Shown here one piece after another: positions 16,065-25,200 of a stretch of 64,000 bases of DNA (within the stretch, counting starts at the first letter, position 1; each line of letters opens with the position of its first letter). Both the position numbers and the translations under genes were made by a program. The notes beneath the pieces are model-generated. The model made no database searches. It saw only the letters and a program-made list of their open reading frames with translations, and was not told the origin of the DNA. The stretch is from HXMU1420-2 sp017643305. GTDB taxonomy: Bacteria > Pseudomonadota > Alphaproteobacteria > Rhodobacterales > Rhodobacteraceae. The stretch covers positions 992,001 to 1,056,000 of the forward strand of contig OZ244249.1 of assembly GCA_965217135.1 (NCBI GenBank). The letters are read 5' to 3'.

Positions 16065-16643
16065 ATGAAACGATTTCTGATCGCACTGATTGCCTTGTTT
16101 CTGGCCACCCCGCTTATTGCGGCGGAAATGGGGGATGACGGGCTGCACAAGACAGCCTGGATGCGGGACACGTTCAAGGATTTGACCGAGGATCTGGAGG
16201 AAGCCAACGCCGAAGGCAAACGGCTGATGATCATGGTCGAACAGCGCGGTTGTATATACTGCACCAAGATGCACAAGGAAGTGTACCCGGCCCCCGAGAT
16301 CGCGGCGTTCATAGAGGACAACTACTTCGTTGTGCAATTGAACCTGCATGGCGATACCGAGATCACCGATTTCGATGGGGAGGCCTTGTCAGAAAAAGCC
16401 GCTGCGCGGAAATGGGGCATCCTGTTCACGCCGACGATGATCTTCCTTCCAGAAGAGGTTGGGGCCGAACAAACTGCGCAACAGGCCGCCGTAGCGGTGA
16501 TGCCGGGCGCGTTCGGGCAGGGCACGACCTTGGATATGCTGACTTGGGTGGCTGAGAAGCGATATGAGAATCAGGACGGTGAGGATTTTCAGCGTTACCA
16601 CGCCCGCCGCATTCAGGAACGCAGCGACGGCAGCACCGACTAA
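16065..16643 (+). CDS. soxW: Periplasmic thioredoxin-like SoxW
   Basis: 192 residues. Signal peptide MKRFLIALIALFLATPLIAA; thioredoxin-like domain with VEQRGCIYCTKMHKEVYPAP, a CxxC redox motif near residue 63-66, and FTPTMIFLPEE as the cis-proline loop. GGGAGGATG lies before the start. Partner of SoxV; SoxW is often dispensable for thiosulfate oxidation in characterised species, while SoxS is the main SoxYZ reductase. Confidence 0.92.
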   Translation: MKRFLIALIALFLATPLIAAEMGDDGLHKTAWMRDTFKDLTEDLEEANAEGKRLMIMVEQRGCIYCTKMHKEVYPAPEIAAFIEDNYFVVQLNLHGDTEITDFDGEALSEKAAARKWGILFTPTMIFLPEEVGAEQTAQQAAVAVMPGAFGQGTTLDMLTWVAEKRYENQDGEDFQRYHARRIQERSDGSTD

Positions 16644-16660
16644 CGCATTCAAACATTGTT

Positions 16661-16680
16661 AAATTCAAGTAGTTGAATTT
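16661..16680. promoter_or_regulatory. SoxR operator upstream of soxX
   Basis: A perfect inverted repeat AAATTCAAGTAGTTGAATTT: 8-base arms, 4-base centre, fitting ATTC-N8-GAAT, the half-site arrangement used by SqrR/BigR-type ArsR repressors. It lies about 70 bases before the soxX ATG, where a promoter is expected. Confidence 0.75.
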
Positions 16681-16750
16681 GATGTTGCGTTTATGGTGAA
16701 GTGTACCGTAGTATTCACTAGACCCAGATAGCAGGTCATAGGGAGGTTAC

Positions 16751-17206
16751 ATGAAGATTTCAGTCGCTTCAGCAGTCGCGATCATGCTCGGCGCCTCAGC
16801 GGTCAGCGCAGGCGAAACTGCGCCCGGTGACGTGATGTACGAAGACGGTGCCGTTGCAGCGTCGCTGACCGGCACGGTCGGGGACGCAACCAACGGCCGC
16901 GTCGTTTTTGCCAATCGCAAGCAGGGCAATTGCCTCGCCTGTCACGTCAACGCGGATCTTTCGAACGAGATATTCCATGGCGAAGTCGGTCCGACTCTGG
17001 ATGGTGTCGGCAGCCGTTGGAGCGAGGCCGAACTACGCGGAATCGTGAGCAATTCTAAGCTGATGTTCGAAGGCACGATCATGCCGGCCTTCTACATAGA
17101 GACAGGCTACACCCGGCCTCTCGACAAATTCGCCGGCAAATCAATCCTGACCGCCCAACAGGTCGAGGACGTGGTTGCGTACCTGATGACACTCAAGGAC
17201 GACTAA
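16751..17206 (+). CDS. soxX: Sulfur oxidation c-type cytochrome SoxX
   Basis: 151 residues. Signal peptide MKISVASAVAIMLGASAVSA. One haem motif CLACH at residues 61-65, with Met111 in GTIMPAFY as likely axial ligand. GGGAGG lies 5 bases before the ATG. SoxX pairs with SoxA in the c-type cytochrome complex that oxidatively couples thiosulfate to SoxYZ. It starts the soxXYZA operon under the palindromic operator. Confidence 0.95.
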   Translation: MKISVASAVAIMLGASAVSAGETAPGDVMYEDGAVAASLTGTVGDATNGRVVFANRKQGNCLACHVNADLSNEIFHGEVGPTLDGVGSRWSEAELRGIVSNSKLMFEGTIMPAFYIETGYTRPLDKFAGKSILTAQQVEDVVAYLMTLKDD

Positions 17207-17225
17207 GGTCCGAAAGGAGAAAGAT

Positions 17226-17648
17226 ATGAAATTCACACGGCGAGAAATGATCGTGCTTGGGTCCGGTGCCGCGCTAGCGGCCGGGGTTGGCGTGACACCC
17301 GCCTTAGCATCGGTCACCGACGACCTGATCGCGGCATTTACCGGCGGGGCAGAGATGGGCGAAGGGGGCATCACCCTGAACACCCCCGAGATCGCAGAGA
17401 ACGGGAACACCGTTCCGGTCGAATTTTCGGCGCCCGGCGCCACCGAAGTCAGCCTTTGGGCAGATGGTAACCCGGTTCCACCGGTCGCCACCTTCAAGTT
17501 CGGTCCGTTGAACCCGACGCGCAGCGCCGCGACCCGGATCCGCCTGGCCGGTACTCAGAACGTGATTGCTGTGGCCAAGATGGAAGACGGTTCCTTCCAG
17601 ATGGCGAAAGCAACGATCAAAGTTACAATCGGCGGCTGCGGCGGCTAA
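17226..17648 (+). CDS. soxY: Thiosulfate-carrier protein SoxY
   Basis: 140 residues. Twin-arginine type signal TRREMIVLGSGAALAAGVGV ending ALA. The C-terminus is GGCGG, the flexible swinging arm whose Cys covalently carries sulfur intermediates. With SoxZ it forms the periplasmic carrier on which all Sox reactions take place. Ribosome-binding site AAAGGAG; 18 bases after soxX. Confidence 0.97.
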   Translation: MKFTRREMIVLGSGAALAAGVGVTPALASVTDDLIAAFTGGAEMGEGGITLNTPEIAENGNTVPVEFSAPGATEVSLWADGNPVPPVATFKFGPLNPTRSAATRIRLAGTQNVIAVAKMEDGSFQMAKATIKVTIGGCGG

Positions 17649-17666
17649 GGAACGGGAGAATTAGAT

Positions 17667-17996
17667 ATGGCATCCGGAGTTAAACCCCGCGTCAAGGTTC
17701 CCAAGTCGGCATCGGCTGGCGACACCATCACGCTCAAGACGCTGATCAGCCACAAAATGGAAAGCGGCCAGCGCAAGGATGACGATGGTAACCCCATCCC
17801 GCGTTCAATCATCAACCGTTTCACCTGTGAATTTAACGGTCAGATGGTTCTGGACACGACACTGGAACCGGCGATTTCGACCAATCCCTATTTCCAGTTC
17901 GATGCGATGGTGCCCGAAGCCGGTGAATTCAAATTCACATGGTATGACGATGACGGCTCTGTCTACGATACCGCAAAAAAGATCAGCGTCGCCTGA
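17667..17996 (+). CDS. soxZ: Sulfur-carrier partner SoxZ
   Basis: 109 residues, immunoglobulin-like beta fold, no signal peptide because it is exported bound to SoxY through the Tat system. Diagnostic stretches ASGVKPRVKVPKSASAGDTI, ISHKMESGQRKDDDGNPIP and FKFTWYDDDGSVYDTAKKI are present. Lies 18 bases after soxY and just before soxA. Confidence 0.97.
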   Translation: MASGVKPRVKVPKSASAGDTITLKTLISHKMESGQRKDDDGNPIPRSIINRFTCEFNGQMVLDTTLEPAISTNPYFQFDAMVPEAGEFKFTWYDDDGSVYDTAKKISVA

Positions 17997-18019
17997 GCTT
18001 GGAAACAGGGAGGAAAATA

Positions 18020-18850
18020 ATGAAGATCACAACCGGTCTTTCGATCCTTGCGGTGCTGGCTGCGGGCGCGGTCAGCGCCCAGGACAGCAACTCGCTTTCG
18101 ATCGATGGTGCGCCAATGGTGACCGAGGTTGCGGCTCCGGCGCATATGGAAAATGTCGATACCATTTATTCTGGCTGGCGGTTTCGGTCCGTGGAAACCC
18201 AGGCACTGGAAACCGATGATTTCGACAATCCGGCCTTTGTTTTTGTCGACCAGGCTCTGGACAATTGGGAAAAAGTGGAAGGCTCCGAGGGCAAGTCCTG
18301 CGCATCCTGCCATGAAAATGTCGAGGACTTCGCAGGTCTGCGCTCCACGCTTCCGCGCGTCGAGGACGGCCAGCTGGTCACCATGGAAAACCTGATCAAC
18401 GACTGCCGCACCGAACGCATGGGTGCGGAAGCTTGGAAATGGTCCAAGGGCAACATGACGGCAATGACCGCCCTGATTGGCCTGCAATCCCGTGGGATGC
18501 CGATGAACGTGGCCATCGATGGTGAGGCCGCGCCGTTCTGGGAAATGGGCAAAGAGCTCTATTATACCCGCGTCGGCCAGCTCGACATGGCCTGCTCGAA
18601 TTGTCATGAAGACAACTATGGCATCATGATCAGGGCCGACCATCTTAGCCAGGGCCAGATCAACGGGTTTCCGACCTACCGTCTGAAGAATGCCAAGCTG
18701 AATTCCATCCATGCGCGGTTCAAGGGCTGCATGAAGAACATCCGCGCGGTCCCATTCAAGGAAGGCGGCGAAGAGTTCAAGGCACTCGAACTGTATCTGG
18801 CCTCCCGTGGTCAGGGACTGTCGGTCGAAACACCATCTGTCCGCAACTGA
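18020..18850 (+). CDS. soxA: Diheme c-type cytochrome SoxA
   Basis: 276 residues. GGGAGGAAAATA precedes the ATG at 18020; the frame is open further back but without a leader. Signal peptide MKITTGLSILAVLAAGAVSA. Two haem motifs, CASCH at 94-98 and CSNCH at 192-196, so the diheme SoxA type. The catalytic persulfide Cys is Cys237 in ARFKGCMKNIRAVPF. With SoxX it attaches thiosulfate to SoxY. A strong terminator follows, ending the XYZA unit. Confidence 0.96.
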   Translation: MKITTGLSILAVLAAGAVSAQDSNSLSIDGAPMVTEVAAPAHMENVDTIYSGWRFRSVETQALETDDFDNPAFVFVDQALDNWEKVEGSEGKSCASCHENVEDFAGLRSTLPRVEDGQLVTMENLINDCRTERMGAEAWKWSKGNMTAMTALIGLQSRGMPMNVAIDGEAAPFWEMGKELYYTRVGQLDMACSNCHEDNYGIMIRADHLSQGQINGFPTYRLKNAKLNSIHARFKGCMKNIRAVPFKEGGEEFKALELYLASRGQGLSVETPSVRN

Positions 18851-18855
18851 ACCTG

Positions 18856-18889
18856 AAAGAGGCCCGGTCCCTTGGAGACGGGCCTCTTT
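18856..18889 (+). terminator. Intrinsic terminator after soxA
   Basis: Perfect 11-bp stem, AAAGAGGCCCG with CGGGCCTCTTT, 12-base loop, ending in a short T run. It separates soxXYZA from soxBCDEF and could work in both directions. Confidence 0.85.
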
Positions 18890-18902
18890 TACGTCGAAAC
18901 AA

Positions 18903-18918
18903 ATTCAATAAAATGAAT
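18903..18918. promoter_or_regulatory. SoxR operator upstream of soxB
   Basis: ATTCAATAAAATGAAT, a perfect ATTC-N8-GAAT site with the same spacing as the soxX operator, 17 bases before the soxB ATG and just after the terminator. It indicates that soxBCDEF has its own SoxR-controlled promoter. Confidence 0.75.
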
Positions 18919-18935
18919 ACGTTGAAAGGGCAAAC

Positions 18936-20633
18936 ATGATCTCTCGGCGCGACTTTCTGCAGGTAGGCATGGCGGCTTCGGCCCTTGTTGGCGCATCCGG
19001 CTTCGGCAACTGGGCCAAACTGGCCGCGCAACAGGCGCTGACTCAGGACCAGTTGCTGCAATTCGATACGTTTGGGAACGTGTCGATGATCCATATCACC
19101 GACATTCATGCCCAAATGAAGCCCATCTTTTTCCGGGAACCTTCGGTCAACCTGGGTGTCGGCGACAACAAGGGCGCAGTCCCGCACATCACCGGGGCCG
19201 ATTTCCGCAAGGCGTATGGCATCGCGGATGGCTCGCCGTCGCACTATGCGCTCTCCTCCGGCGATTTCGCGTCGCTCGCGCAAGGCTATGGCCGTGTTGG
19301 CGGGTTGGATAGGGTCGCCACAGTGATCAACGCTATCCGCGCTGACCGGCCTGATGCGATCCTATTGGACGGCGGTGACACTTGGCATGGGTCCTACACC
19401 TGTTACCAGACTGCAGGTCAGGACATGGTCAATGTGATGAACGCGCTGAAGCCCGACGCTATGACCTTCCACTGGGAATTCACGCTGGGCTCCGACCGGA
19501 TTGCCGAATTGGTGGAAAACCTGCCTTTCGCCGCCCTGGGCCAGAACATTTTCGACGCCGAATGGGACGAACCCACCGACCTGTTCCCACCCTACACATT
19601 CTTTGAACGGGGCGGCACCAAGATCGCCGTGATCGGTCAGGCCTTCCCGTACATGCCAATCGCAAACCCCGGGTGGTTATTCCCCGAATACTCCTTCGGG
19701 ATCCGCGACGAAAATATGCAGGCCATGGTGGACGAAGTTCGAAGCCAAGGCGCCGAATGCGTCGTGGTATTGAGCCATAATGGCTTTGATGTGGACAAGA
19801 AGATGGCCAGCATCGTGTCTGGTATCGACGTGATCTTGTCGGGCCATACGCATGACGCTTTGCCAGAACCCGTGTTGGTCGGCCAGACCATCATCCTACC
19901 CTCGGGGTCCAACGGCAAGTTCGTCAGCCGGGTTGACCTGGACATCCGCGATGGCCGGATGATGGGCTATAAAACCAAGCTGATCCCGATCTTCTCCGAC
20001 GTGATTGAACCGGATCCGGAGGTTGCAGCGGTCATCAACGCTGAACGTGCTCCCCATGAGGCAGCCATGGCCGAGGTCATTGGCCAGACTGATTCACTGC
20101 TCTATCGTCGTGGAAACTTTAACGGCACATGGGATGACCTGATCTGCGATGCGCTGTTATCTGAGCGTGATGCAGAGATCGCGCTGAGCCCGGGAGTGCG
20201 CTGGGGACCGTCTCTGATACCTGGTCAGGACATCACGCGTGAAGACATCTGGAATGTCACCTCCATGACTTATGGTCGGGCCTATCGTACCGAAATGACG
20301 GGTGAATTTCTAAAGGTCGTGTTGGAAGATGTAGCCGACAACATCTTCAACCCGGACCCGTATTACCAGCAGGGCGGCGATATGGTCCGCACCGGCGGAC
20401 TGGGGTACCGTATCGATGTCAGCAAACCTCAGGGTTCGCGCATTTCCAACATGACCCTGCTCCGCACAGGTGAACCGATTGATCCGGCCCGCAACTATGT
20501 GGTCTCCGGTTGGGCCAGCGTAAACGAAGGCACTGAGGGCCCACAGATTTGGGACGTGGTTGAAAACCACATTCGCAAGCAAGGCACGGTTACCGTTGCC
20601 CCCAACAACAGCGTCGACGTCGTCGGCGTCTAA
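18936..20633 (+). CDS. soxB: Sulfate thiol esterase SoxB
   Basis: 565 residues, dimanganese metallophosphatase-type hydrolase that releases sulfate from SoxY-bound intermediates in the periplasm. Tat signal SRRDFLQVGMAASALVGASG. Metal and catalytic regions visible in order: MIHITDIHAQMKP near 57, LLDGGDTWHGSYT near 143, MTFHWEFTLGSDR near 173, VVVLSHNGFDVDKK near 278 and ILSGHTHDALPEP near 301. The C-terminal 5'-nucleotidase domain runs to the end. First gene of soxBCDEF. Confidence 0.97.
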   Translation: MISRRDFLQVGMAASALVGASGFGNWAKLAAQQALTQDQLLQFDTFGNVSMIHITDIHAQMKPIFFREPSVNLGVGDNKGAVPHITGADFRKAYGIADGSPSHYALSSGDFASLAQGYGRVGGLDRVATVINAIRADRPDAILLDGGDTWHGSYTCYQTAGQDMVNVMNALKPDAMTFHWEFTLGSDRIAELVENLPFAALGQNIFDAEWDEPTDLFPPYTFFERGGTKIAVIGQAFPYMPIANPGWLFPEYSFGIRDENMQAMVDEVRSQGAECVVVLSHNGFDVDKKMASIVSGIDVILSGHTHDALPEPVLVGQTIILPSGSNGKFVSRVDLDIRDGRMMGYKTKLIPIFSDVIEPDPEVAAVINAERAPHEAAMAEVIGQTDSLLYRRGNFNGTWDDLICDALLSERDAEIALSPGVRWGPSLIPGQDITREDIWNVTSMTYGRAYRTEMTGEFLKVVLEDVADNIFNPDPYYQQGGDMVRTGGLGYRIDVSKPQGSRISNMTLLRTGEPIDPARNYVVSGWASVNEGTEGPQIWDVVENHIRKQGTVTVAPNNSVDVVGV

Positions 20634-20651
20634 CGAACGGAGATTTCCCAT

Positions 20652-21914
20652 ATGAGCGATCTCAAAACCCCCTCCCGCCGCGCCTTCCTGCGTGGCAGTG
20701 CGGCTGTTGTCGCAGGCTCAGCCGCAGGTGCAGCGGCAGCCGGCGCGCCAGATCCGCTGATCACGGAGCTACAGGATTGGGCCTCTTCCACTGGCGTGGG
20801 TGTTGATGCGACCCCCTACGGGTTGCCCATCGAGTTTGAAAACGATGTGATCCGGCGCAACGTGCCGTGGCTCACGGCGGACCCTATCAGTTCGATCAAC
20901 TTCACTCCGATCCACGCGCTCGACGGTACCATCACGCCGCAAGGCTGTGCTTTCGAGCGCCACCATTCCGGTGCAATCGAGCTGCGCAAGGAAGACTATC
21001 GGCTGATGATCAACGGGCTGGTCGATACGCCACTGGTGTTCAGCTACGCCGATCTGGAACGCTTCCCGCGTGAAAACCACGTCTATTTCTGCGAATGTGC
21101 GGCGAACACCGGCATGGAATGGGCTGGCGCGCAGTTGAACGGTGTGCAGTTCACCCACGGAATGATCCACAACATGGAATACACCGGCGTGCCGCTGCGC
21201 ACACTGTTGGCCGAGGCCGGGGCAGACATGTCCGCAGACAAGTGGGTTTTCGTCGAGGGCGCTGATGCGTCCTCCAACGGTCGGTCCATACCTATGGAAA
21301 AGGCTATCGATGACGTGCTGGTTGCCTTCAAGGCCAATGGCGAAGCGCTGCGGATGGAGCATGGCTATCCCGTCCGACTGGTCGTGCCTGGCTGGGAAGG
21401 CAACATGTGGGTCAAGTGGCTGCGCCGGATCGAGATCATGGATGGCCCCGTCGAAAGCCGTGAAGAAACATCCAAATACACCGATGTGCTGGAAGACGGT
21501 ACCGCGCGGAAATGGACCTGGGTGATGGATGCGAAATCCGTTATCACCTCACCCAGCCCGCAAATGCCGATTGCCCATGGTCCGGGCCCGATGGTGATTT
21601 CGGGACTGGCCTGGTCCGGTCACGGCCAGATTACCCGTGTGGATGTGTCCAAGGATGGCGGGATCACTTGGGAAACCGCACGTTTGGGCAAACAGGGCGA
21701 CACCAAGGCCCTGACCCGGTTCTACCTGGACACCGAATGGGACGGCTCGGAAATGCTGCTCCAGGCCCGGGCGATGGACGAAACCGGATACGTTCAGCCA
21801 ACCAAGGCCCAGCTCCGCGAACTGCGCGGAGAAAATTCTATTTATCACAACAACTGTATCCAGACCTGGTATGTGAACGCGCAGGGGATCGCCGAAAATG
21901 TCGAAGTCTCTTAA
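20652..21914 (+). CDS. soxC: Sulfane dehydrogenase molybdenum subunit SoxC
   Basis: 420 residues of the sulfite-oxidase family. Tat signal PSRRAFLRGSAAVVAGSAAG. The molybdopterin domain has the metal-binding Cys in VYFCECAANTGMEWAGAQLN near residue 158 and GYPVRLVVPGWEGNMWVKWL near 240; the dimerisation domain follows. With SoxD it oxidises SoxY-bound sulfane sulfur, allowing complete oxidation of thiosulfate to sulfate without stored sulfur. Its last 17 bases overlap soxD. Confidence 0.96.
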   Translation: MSDLKTPSRRAFLRGSAAVVAGSAAGAAAAGAPDPLITELQDWASSTGVGVDATPYGLPIEFENDVIRRNVPWLTADPISSINFTPIHALDGTITPQGCAFERHHSGAIELRKEDYRLMINGLVDTPLVFSYADLERFPRENHVYFCECAANTGMEWAGAQLNGVQFTHGMIHNMEYTGVPLRTLLAEAGADMSADKWVFVEGADASSNGRSIPMEKAIDDVLVAFKANGEALRMEHGYPVRLVVPGWEGNMWVKWLRRIEIMDGPVESREETSKYTDVLEDGTARKWTWVMDAKSVITSPSPQMPIAHGPGPMVISGLAWSGHGQITRVDVSKDGGITWETARLGKQGDTKALTRFYLDTEWDGSEMLLQARAMDETGYVQPTKAQLRELRGENSIYHNNCIQTWYVNAQGIAENVEVS

Positions 21915-23187
21915 TTCTATCCTGATCCCCGCCCTCGGTGGCACAGCTCTGTTTCTTGGCGCGGCCTATGGGTTTGCGTCCCGGGATTACGGACAAGAAC
22001 GGATCAGCCTGCTCGAAGACCGGGTGGTACAGGTCGAAGGCCACGTTGAAACGGCCAAATTGGCCGCCAAGGCGGAAACTGCCCGCGCGTCCGAGCTTGA
22101 AGCCAAGAGCGTCGGATTGGAAGCGGAGGTCGCCGAATTGACCGCCGCTGTGGCCGTCGCACGGTCGTCCGGCGGATCACTTACACAGGGCGCACCGCAA
22201 TTTTCCGGCAAGTTGGGCCTCGGCCGTGAAGCCCATATCGAAGAAATCGCCGCCTGGGATGTTGATATACTCCCGGGTGGGATTGGCCTGCCCGAAGGGC
22301 GGGGCGATGCTTATACCGGGGAAGAAGTATTCGCCGAACATTGCGCCGCCTGCCATGGTGATTTCGCAGAGGGCGTGGGCAATTGGCCGGTTCTGGCGGG
22401 CGGGTTTGACACACTGGCTGACAAAGACCCGGTCAAGACTGTTGGTTCCTATTGGCCGTACCTGTCGACGGTCTGGGATTACGTCAACCGATCCATGCCC
22501 TTTGGCGCAGCCCAGACGCTCGACCCCGATGACGTCTATGCGATTGTCGCCTACATCCTGTATTCCAACGACCTTGTGGATGACGATTTCGAGCTGAGCC
22601 ACGAAAACTTTGCCGAATTCGAAATGTATAACAAGGACGGGTTCATCATCGATGATCGGCCCGAAACTGAATACCCGATCTGGCGGACTGAGGCTTGCAT
22701 GGAAAACTGCAAGGATAGCGTGGAAATTACCATGCGCGCCTCAGTTCTGGATGTGACACCGGAAGAAGAAGGTAACGATCAGGCCGGCGCCACCAAAGCC
22801 TCTGGCAGCAATGATAAAGCCGCTGCGCCGGACCCGCAGCCGGAAACTCAGGTCGCAGCCCAGGATCCGGAGATGGTGGCCAAAGGCGAAAAAGTCTTCA
22901 AGAAATGTTCCGCGTGCCACCAGGTTGGTGATCGTGCCAAGAACAAAACTGGCCCTGTCCTGAATGGAATTATGGGTCAGGGTTTTGGTGCGGTTGATGG
23001 GTTCAAGTATTCTAAGGTCTTCAAAGCAGCTGCCGAAGAAGGCCGGGTCTGGGACGCAGCCGGGATGGCGGAATTCCTGGCCAAGCCGAAATCCTACATG
23101 AAGGGCACAAAGATGGGATTTGCAGGTCTCAAGAAAGAGGCCGATGTCCAAGCTGTCATTGCATACCTTCAGTCGTTTGGCGGTTGA
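21898..23187 (+). CDS. soxD: Sulfane dehydrogenase c-type cytochrome subunit SoxD
   Basis: 429 residues, diheme electron acceptor of SoxC. An N-terminal hydrophobic segment (ILIPALGGTALFLGAAYGFA) is followed by about 55 residues rich in Glu, Ala, Leu and Lys with heptad character (residues 33-88), a probable coiled coil. The first haem motif CAACH lies in FAEHCAACHGDFAEGVGN, the second CSACH in KKCSACHQVGDRAKNKTGP in the C-terminal cytochrome c550-like domain. Between them is an acidic/Ala-Pro linker. The ATG overlaps the end of soxC. Confidence 0.95.
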   Translation: MSKSLNSILIPALGGTALFLGAAYGFASRDYGQERISLLEDRVVQVEGHVETAKLAAKAETARASELEAKSVGLEAEVAELTAAVAVARSSGGSLTQGAPQFSGKLGLGREAHIEEIAAWDVDILPGGIGLPEGRGDAYTGEEVFAEHCAACHGDFAEGVGNWPVLAGGFDTLADKDPVKTVGSYWPYLSTVWDYVNRSMPFGAAQTLDPDDVYAIVAYILYSNDLVDDDFELSHENFAEFEMYNKDGFIIDDRPETEYPIWRTEACMENCKDSVEITMRASVLDVTPEEEGNDQAGATKASGSNDKAAAPDPQPETQVAAQDPEMVAKGEKVFKKCSACHQVGDRAKNKTGPVLNGIMGQGFGAVDGFKYSKVFKAAAEEGRVWDAAGMAEFLAKPKSYMKGTKMGFAGLKKEADVQAVIAYLQSFGG

Positions 23188-23191
23188 TCTG

Positions 23192-23899
23192 ATGCGCTGG
23201 CGTTTGGTTGTGGCACTGACCGGGGCGTTCGCCGCCTCGACAATTGCGCATGCAGAAAATCTGGGAGATGCCGAAAACGGCAAGCGACTGTATCAGGAAT
23301 GCAGATCCTGTCACGCAATCGGCAGGAATGCCAAGAATAAGGTCGGCCCGCATCTGAACAATCTGTTCGGGCGCAAAGCCGCGTCTGTCGAAGGCTTCAG
23401 ATATTCCAAAAGCCTGGAACGGCAGGCCGCGGGTGGGCTGGAATGGCACATCGATACGCTGCACGCCTTCATCGAAAATCCGACACAGGTGGCGTCAGGC
23501 ACGCGGATGCGCTATCGTGGGATGAAAGATCCTCAGGATCGCGCGGACCTGATGGCGTATCTGCGGCAGTTCTCGGACAGCCCGACCAACATCCCCGAGG
23601 CTGACCCGACCGCCGATGCGGAGGACCACGACCTGTCGCCGGAAATCTTGGCCCTGACGGGGGACCCGGAGTATGGCGAATACCTGAGCGGCGAATGCAC
23701 AACCTGTCACCAGGCCGGGGGTGAGGACCGGGGCATTCCGTCGATTGTGCAATGGCCCGAAGATGTCTTTGTCATCGCCATGCACGCCTACAAGAACAAG
23801 ACCCGCGCACATCCCGTCATGCAAATGGTCGCGGGACGCCTTAGCGATGAGGAGATCGCAGCACTGGCTGCCTATTTCGCCGGGCAGGAGCTTGAATAA
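23192..23899 (+). CDS. soxE: Diheme c-type cytochrome SoxE
   Basis: 235 residues from MRWRLVVALTGAFAASTIAH, a signal peptide; the frame runs further upstream into soxD and is not used. Two haem motifs, CRSCH in YQECRSCHAIGRNAKNKVGP and CTTCH in LSGECTTCHQAGGEDRG. The N-terminal domain resembles cytochrome c550 and is similar to the soxD C-terminus, suggesting related domains. Starts 4 bases after soxD. Presumed cytochrome partner of SoxF. Confidence 0.9.
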   Translation: MRWRLVVALTGAFAASTIAHAENLGDAENGKRLYQECRSCHAIGRNAKNKVGPHLNNLFGRKAASVEGFRYSKSLERQAAGGLEWHIDTLHAFIENPTQVASGTRMRYRGMKDPQDRADLMAYLRQFSDSPTNIPEADPTADAEDHDLSPEILALTGDPEYGEYLSGECTTCHQAGGEDRGIPSIVQWPEDVFVIAMHAYKNKTRAHPVMQMVAGRLSDEEIAALAAYFAGQELE

Positions 23900-23924
23900 C
23901 CAACTTTAAAAGGGAGGGAATACA

Positions 23925-25190
23925 ATGAAACTGGACAGACGTGCCTTTATGGGTACATCGGCGGCTGTTGCTGCTGCGCTGGCTGCGCCGATGGTTCGAG
24001 CCGCCGGACATGGTAAACCGCGTGTGGTTGTCGTCGGCGGTGGGGCAGGTGGCGCAACTGCGGCACGCTACATCGCAAAGGACAGCAAAGGCGCAGTGGA
24101 TGTGACGCTGATCGAACCGACGCGCACCTACTACACCTGCTTCTTCTCCAACCTGTATCTGGGTGGATTCAAGGAGATCGAAGATATCGGCCACAGCTAT
24201 GGCACTCTGGCGGCCAGCGGCGTGAATGTTGTGCATGACTGGGCTGTCGGCGTGGACCGTGGGGCCAAAACTGTCAGCCTCGCCGGTGGCGCGACACTGG
24301 GCTATGACAAGCTGATCCTGTCGCCAGGCATCGACTTTGTCGATGGCGCTGTGCAGGGCTGGGACCTGAGCGCGCAGAACGCAATGCCCCACGCCTACAA
24401 GGCCGGATCGCAGACCGAATTGCTGAAAGCCCAGCTGATGGCTATGCCCGAAGGTGGCACCTTTGCCATGGTTGCACCGCCAAACCCCTACCGCTGCCCA
24501 CCGGGGCCGTATGAGCGGATCTCGATGATCGCGCATTTCCTGAAGGCCAACAATCCAACCGCTAAGATCATTGTAGCCGACCCCAAGCCGAAGTTTTCGA
24601 AAATGGCTCTGTTCCAGGAAGGCTGGGCTGACCACTACGACGGAATGATCGATTGGATCGGCGAAGAATTCGGCGGTGGTGACGTGTCCGTGGACCCCGG
24701 TGCGATGACCATGACCATCAGTGGCGAAGAAACCAAGGTCGACGTCTGTAACGTCATCCCCGCGATGAAAGCCGGCCGCATCGCCGACATAGCCGGTGTG
24801 ACCGATGGCAAATGGGCTCCGGTCAATGCAGCGGACATGTCCACAAAGGCTGACCCGGATGTCTATGTACTGGGTGATGCCAGCCAGCAGGGCGACATGC
24901 CGAAGTCCGGCTTCTCGGCCAACAGTCAGGCAAAAGTTTGCGCCAATGCGGTTCGTGGTGCGCTGACCGGGTCGAAGGTATTCCCGGCACGTTTCTCCAA
25001 CACCTGCTGGTCGCTGATCGACACCAATGATGGCGTCAAGGTCGGCGCGACTTATGAGGCGACACCGGAAAAGATCGCCAAGGTCGATGGTTTCATCTCC
25101 AAAACCGGCGAAAGTTCGGACGTGCGCAAGGCCACATACGAAGAATCCGAAGGCTGGTATGCGGGCATCACCGCGGACATGTTCGGCTAA
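23925..25190 (+). CDS. soxF: FAD-binding sulfide dehydrogenase subunit SoxF
   Basis: 421 residues, flavocytochrome c sulfide dehydrogenase flavoprotein family. Tat-like signal LDRRAFMGTSAAVAAALAAP; FAD Rossmann motif VVVVGGGAGGATAARYIA near residue 34; redox cysteines in RTYYTCFFSNLYLGG and FSNTCWSLIDTNDG, which in the family form the sulfide-oxidising disulfide; second nucleotide site DVYVLGDASQQGDMPKSG. AAAGGGAGG before the ATG. Last sox gene; no soxG or soxH follows. Confidence 0.94.
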   Translation: MKLDRRAFMGTSAAVAAALAAPMVRAAGHGKPRVVVVGGGAGGATAARYIAKDSKGAVDVTLIEPTRTYYTCFFSNLYLGGFKEIEDIGHSYGTLAASGVNVVHDWAVGVDRGAKTVSLAGGATLGYDKLILSPGIDFVDGAVQGWDLSAQNAMPHAYKAGSQTELLKAQLMAMPEGGTFAMVAPPNPYRCPPGPYERISMIAHFLKANNPTAKIIVADPKPKFSKMALFQEGWADHYDGMIDWIGEEFGGGDVSVDPGAMTMTISGEETKVDVCNVIPAMKAGRIADIAGVTDGKWAPVNAADMSTKADPDVYVLGDASQQGDMPKSGFSANSQAKVCANAVRGALTGSKVFPARFSNTCWSLIDTNDGVKVGATYEATPEKIAKVDGFISKTGESSDVRKATYEESEGWYAGITADMFG

Positions 25191-25200
25191 ATCACACGTA

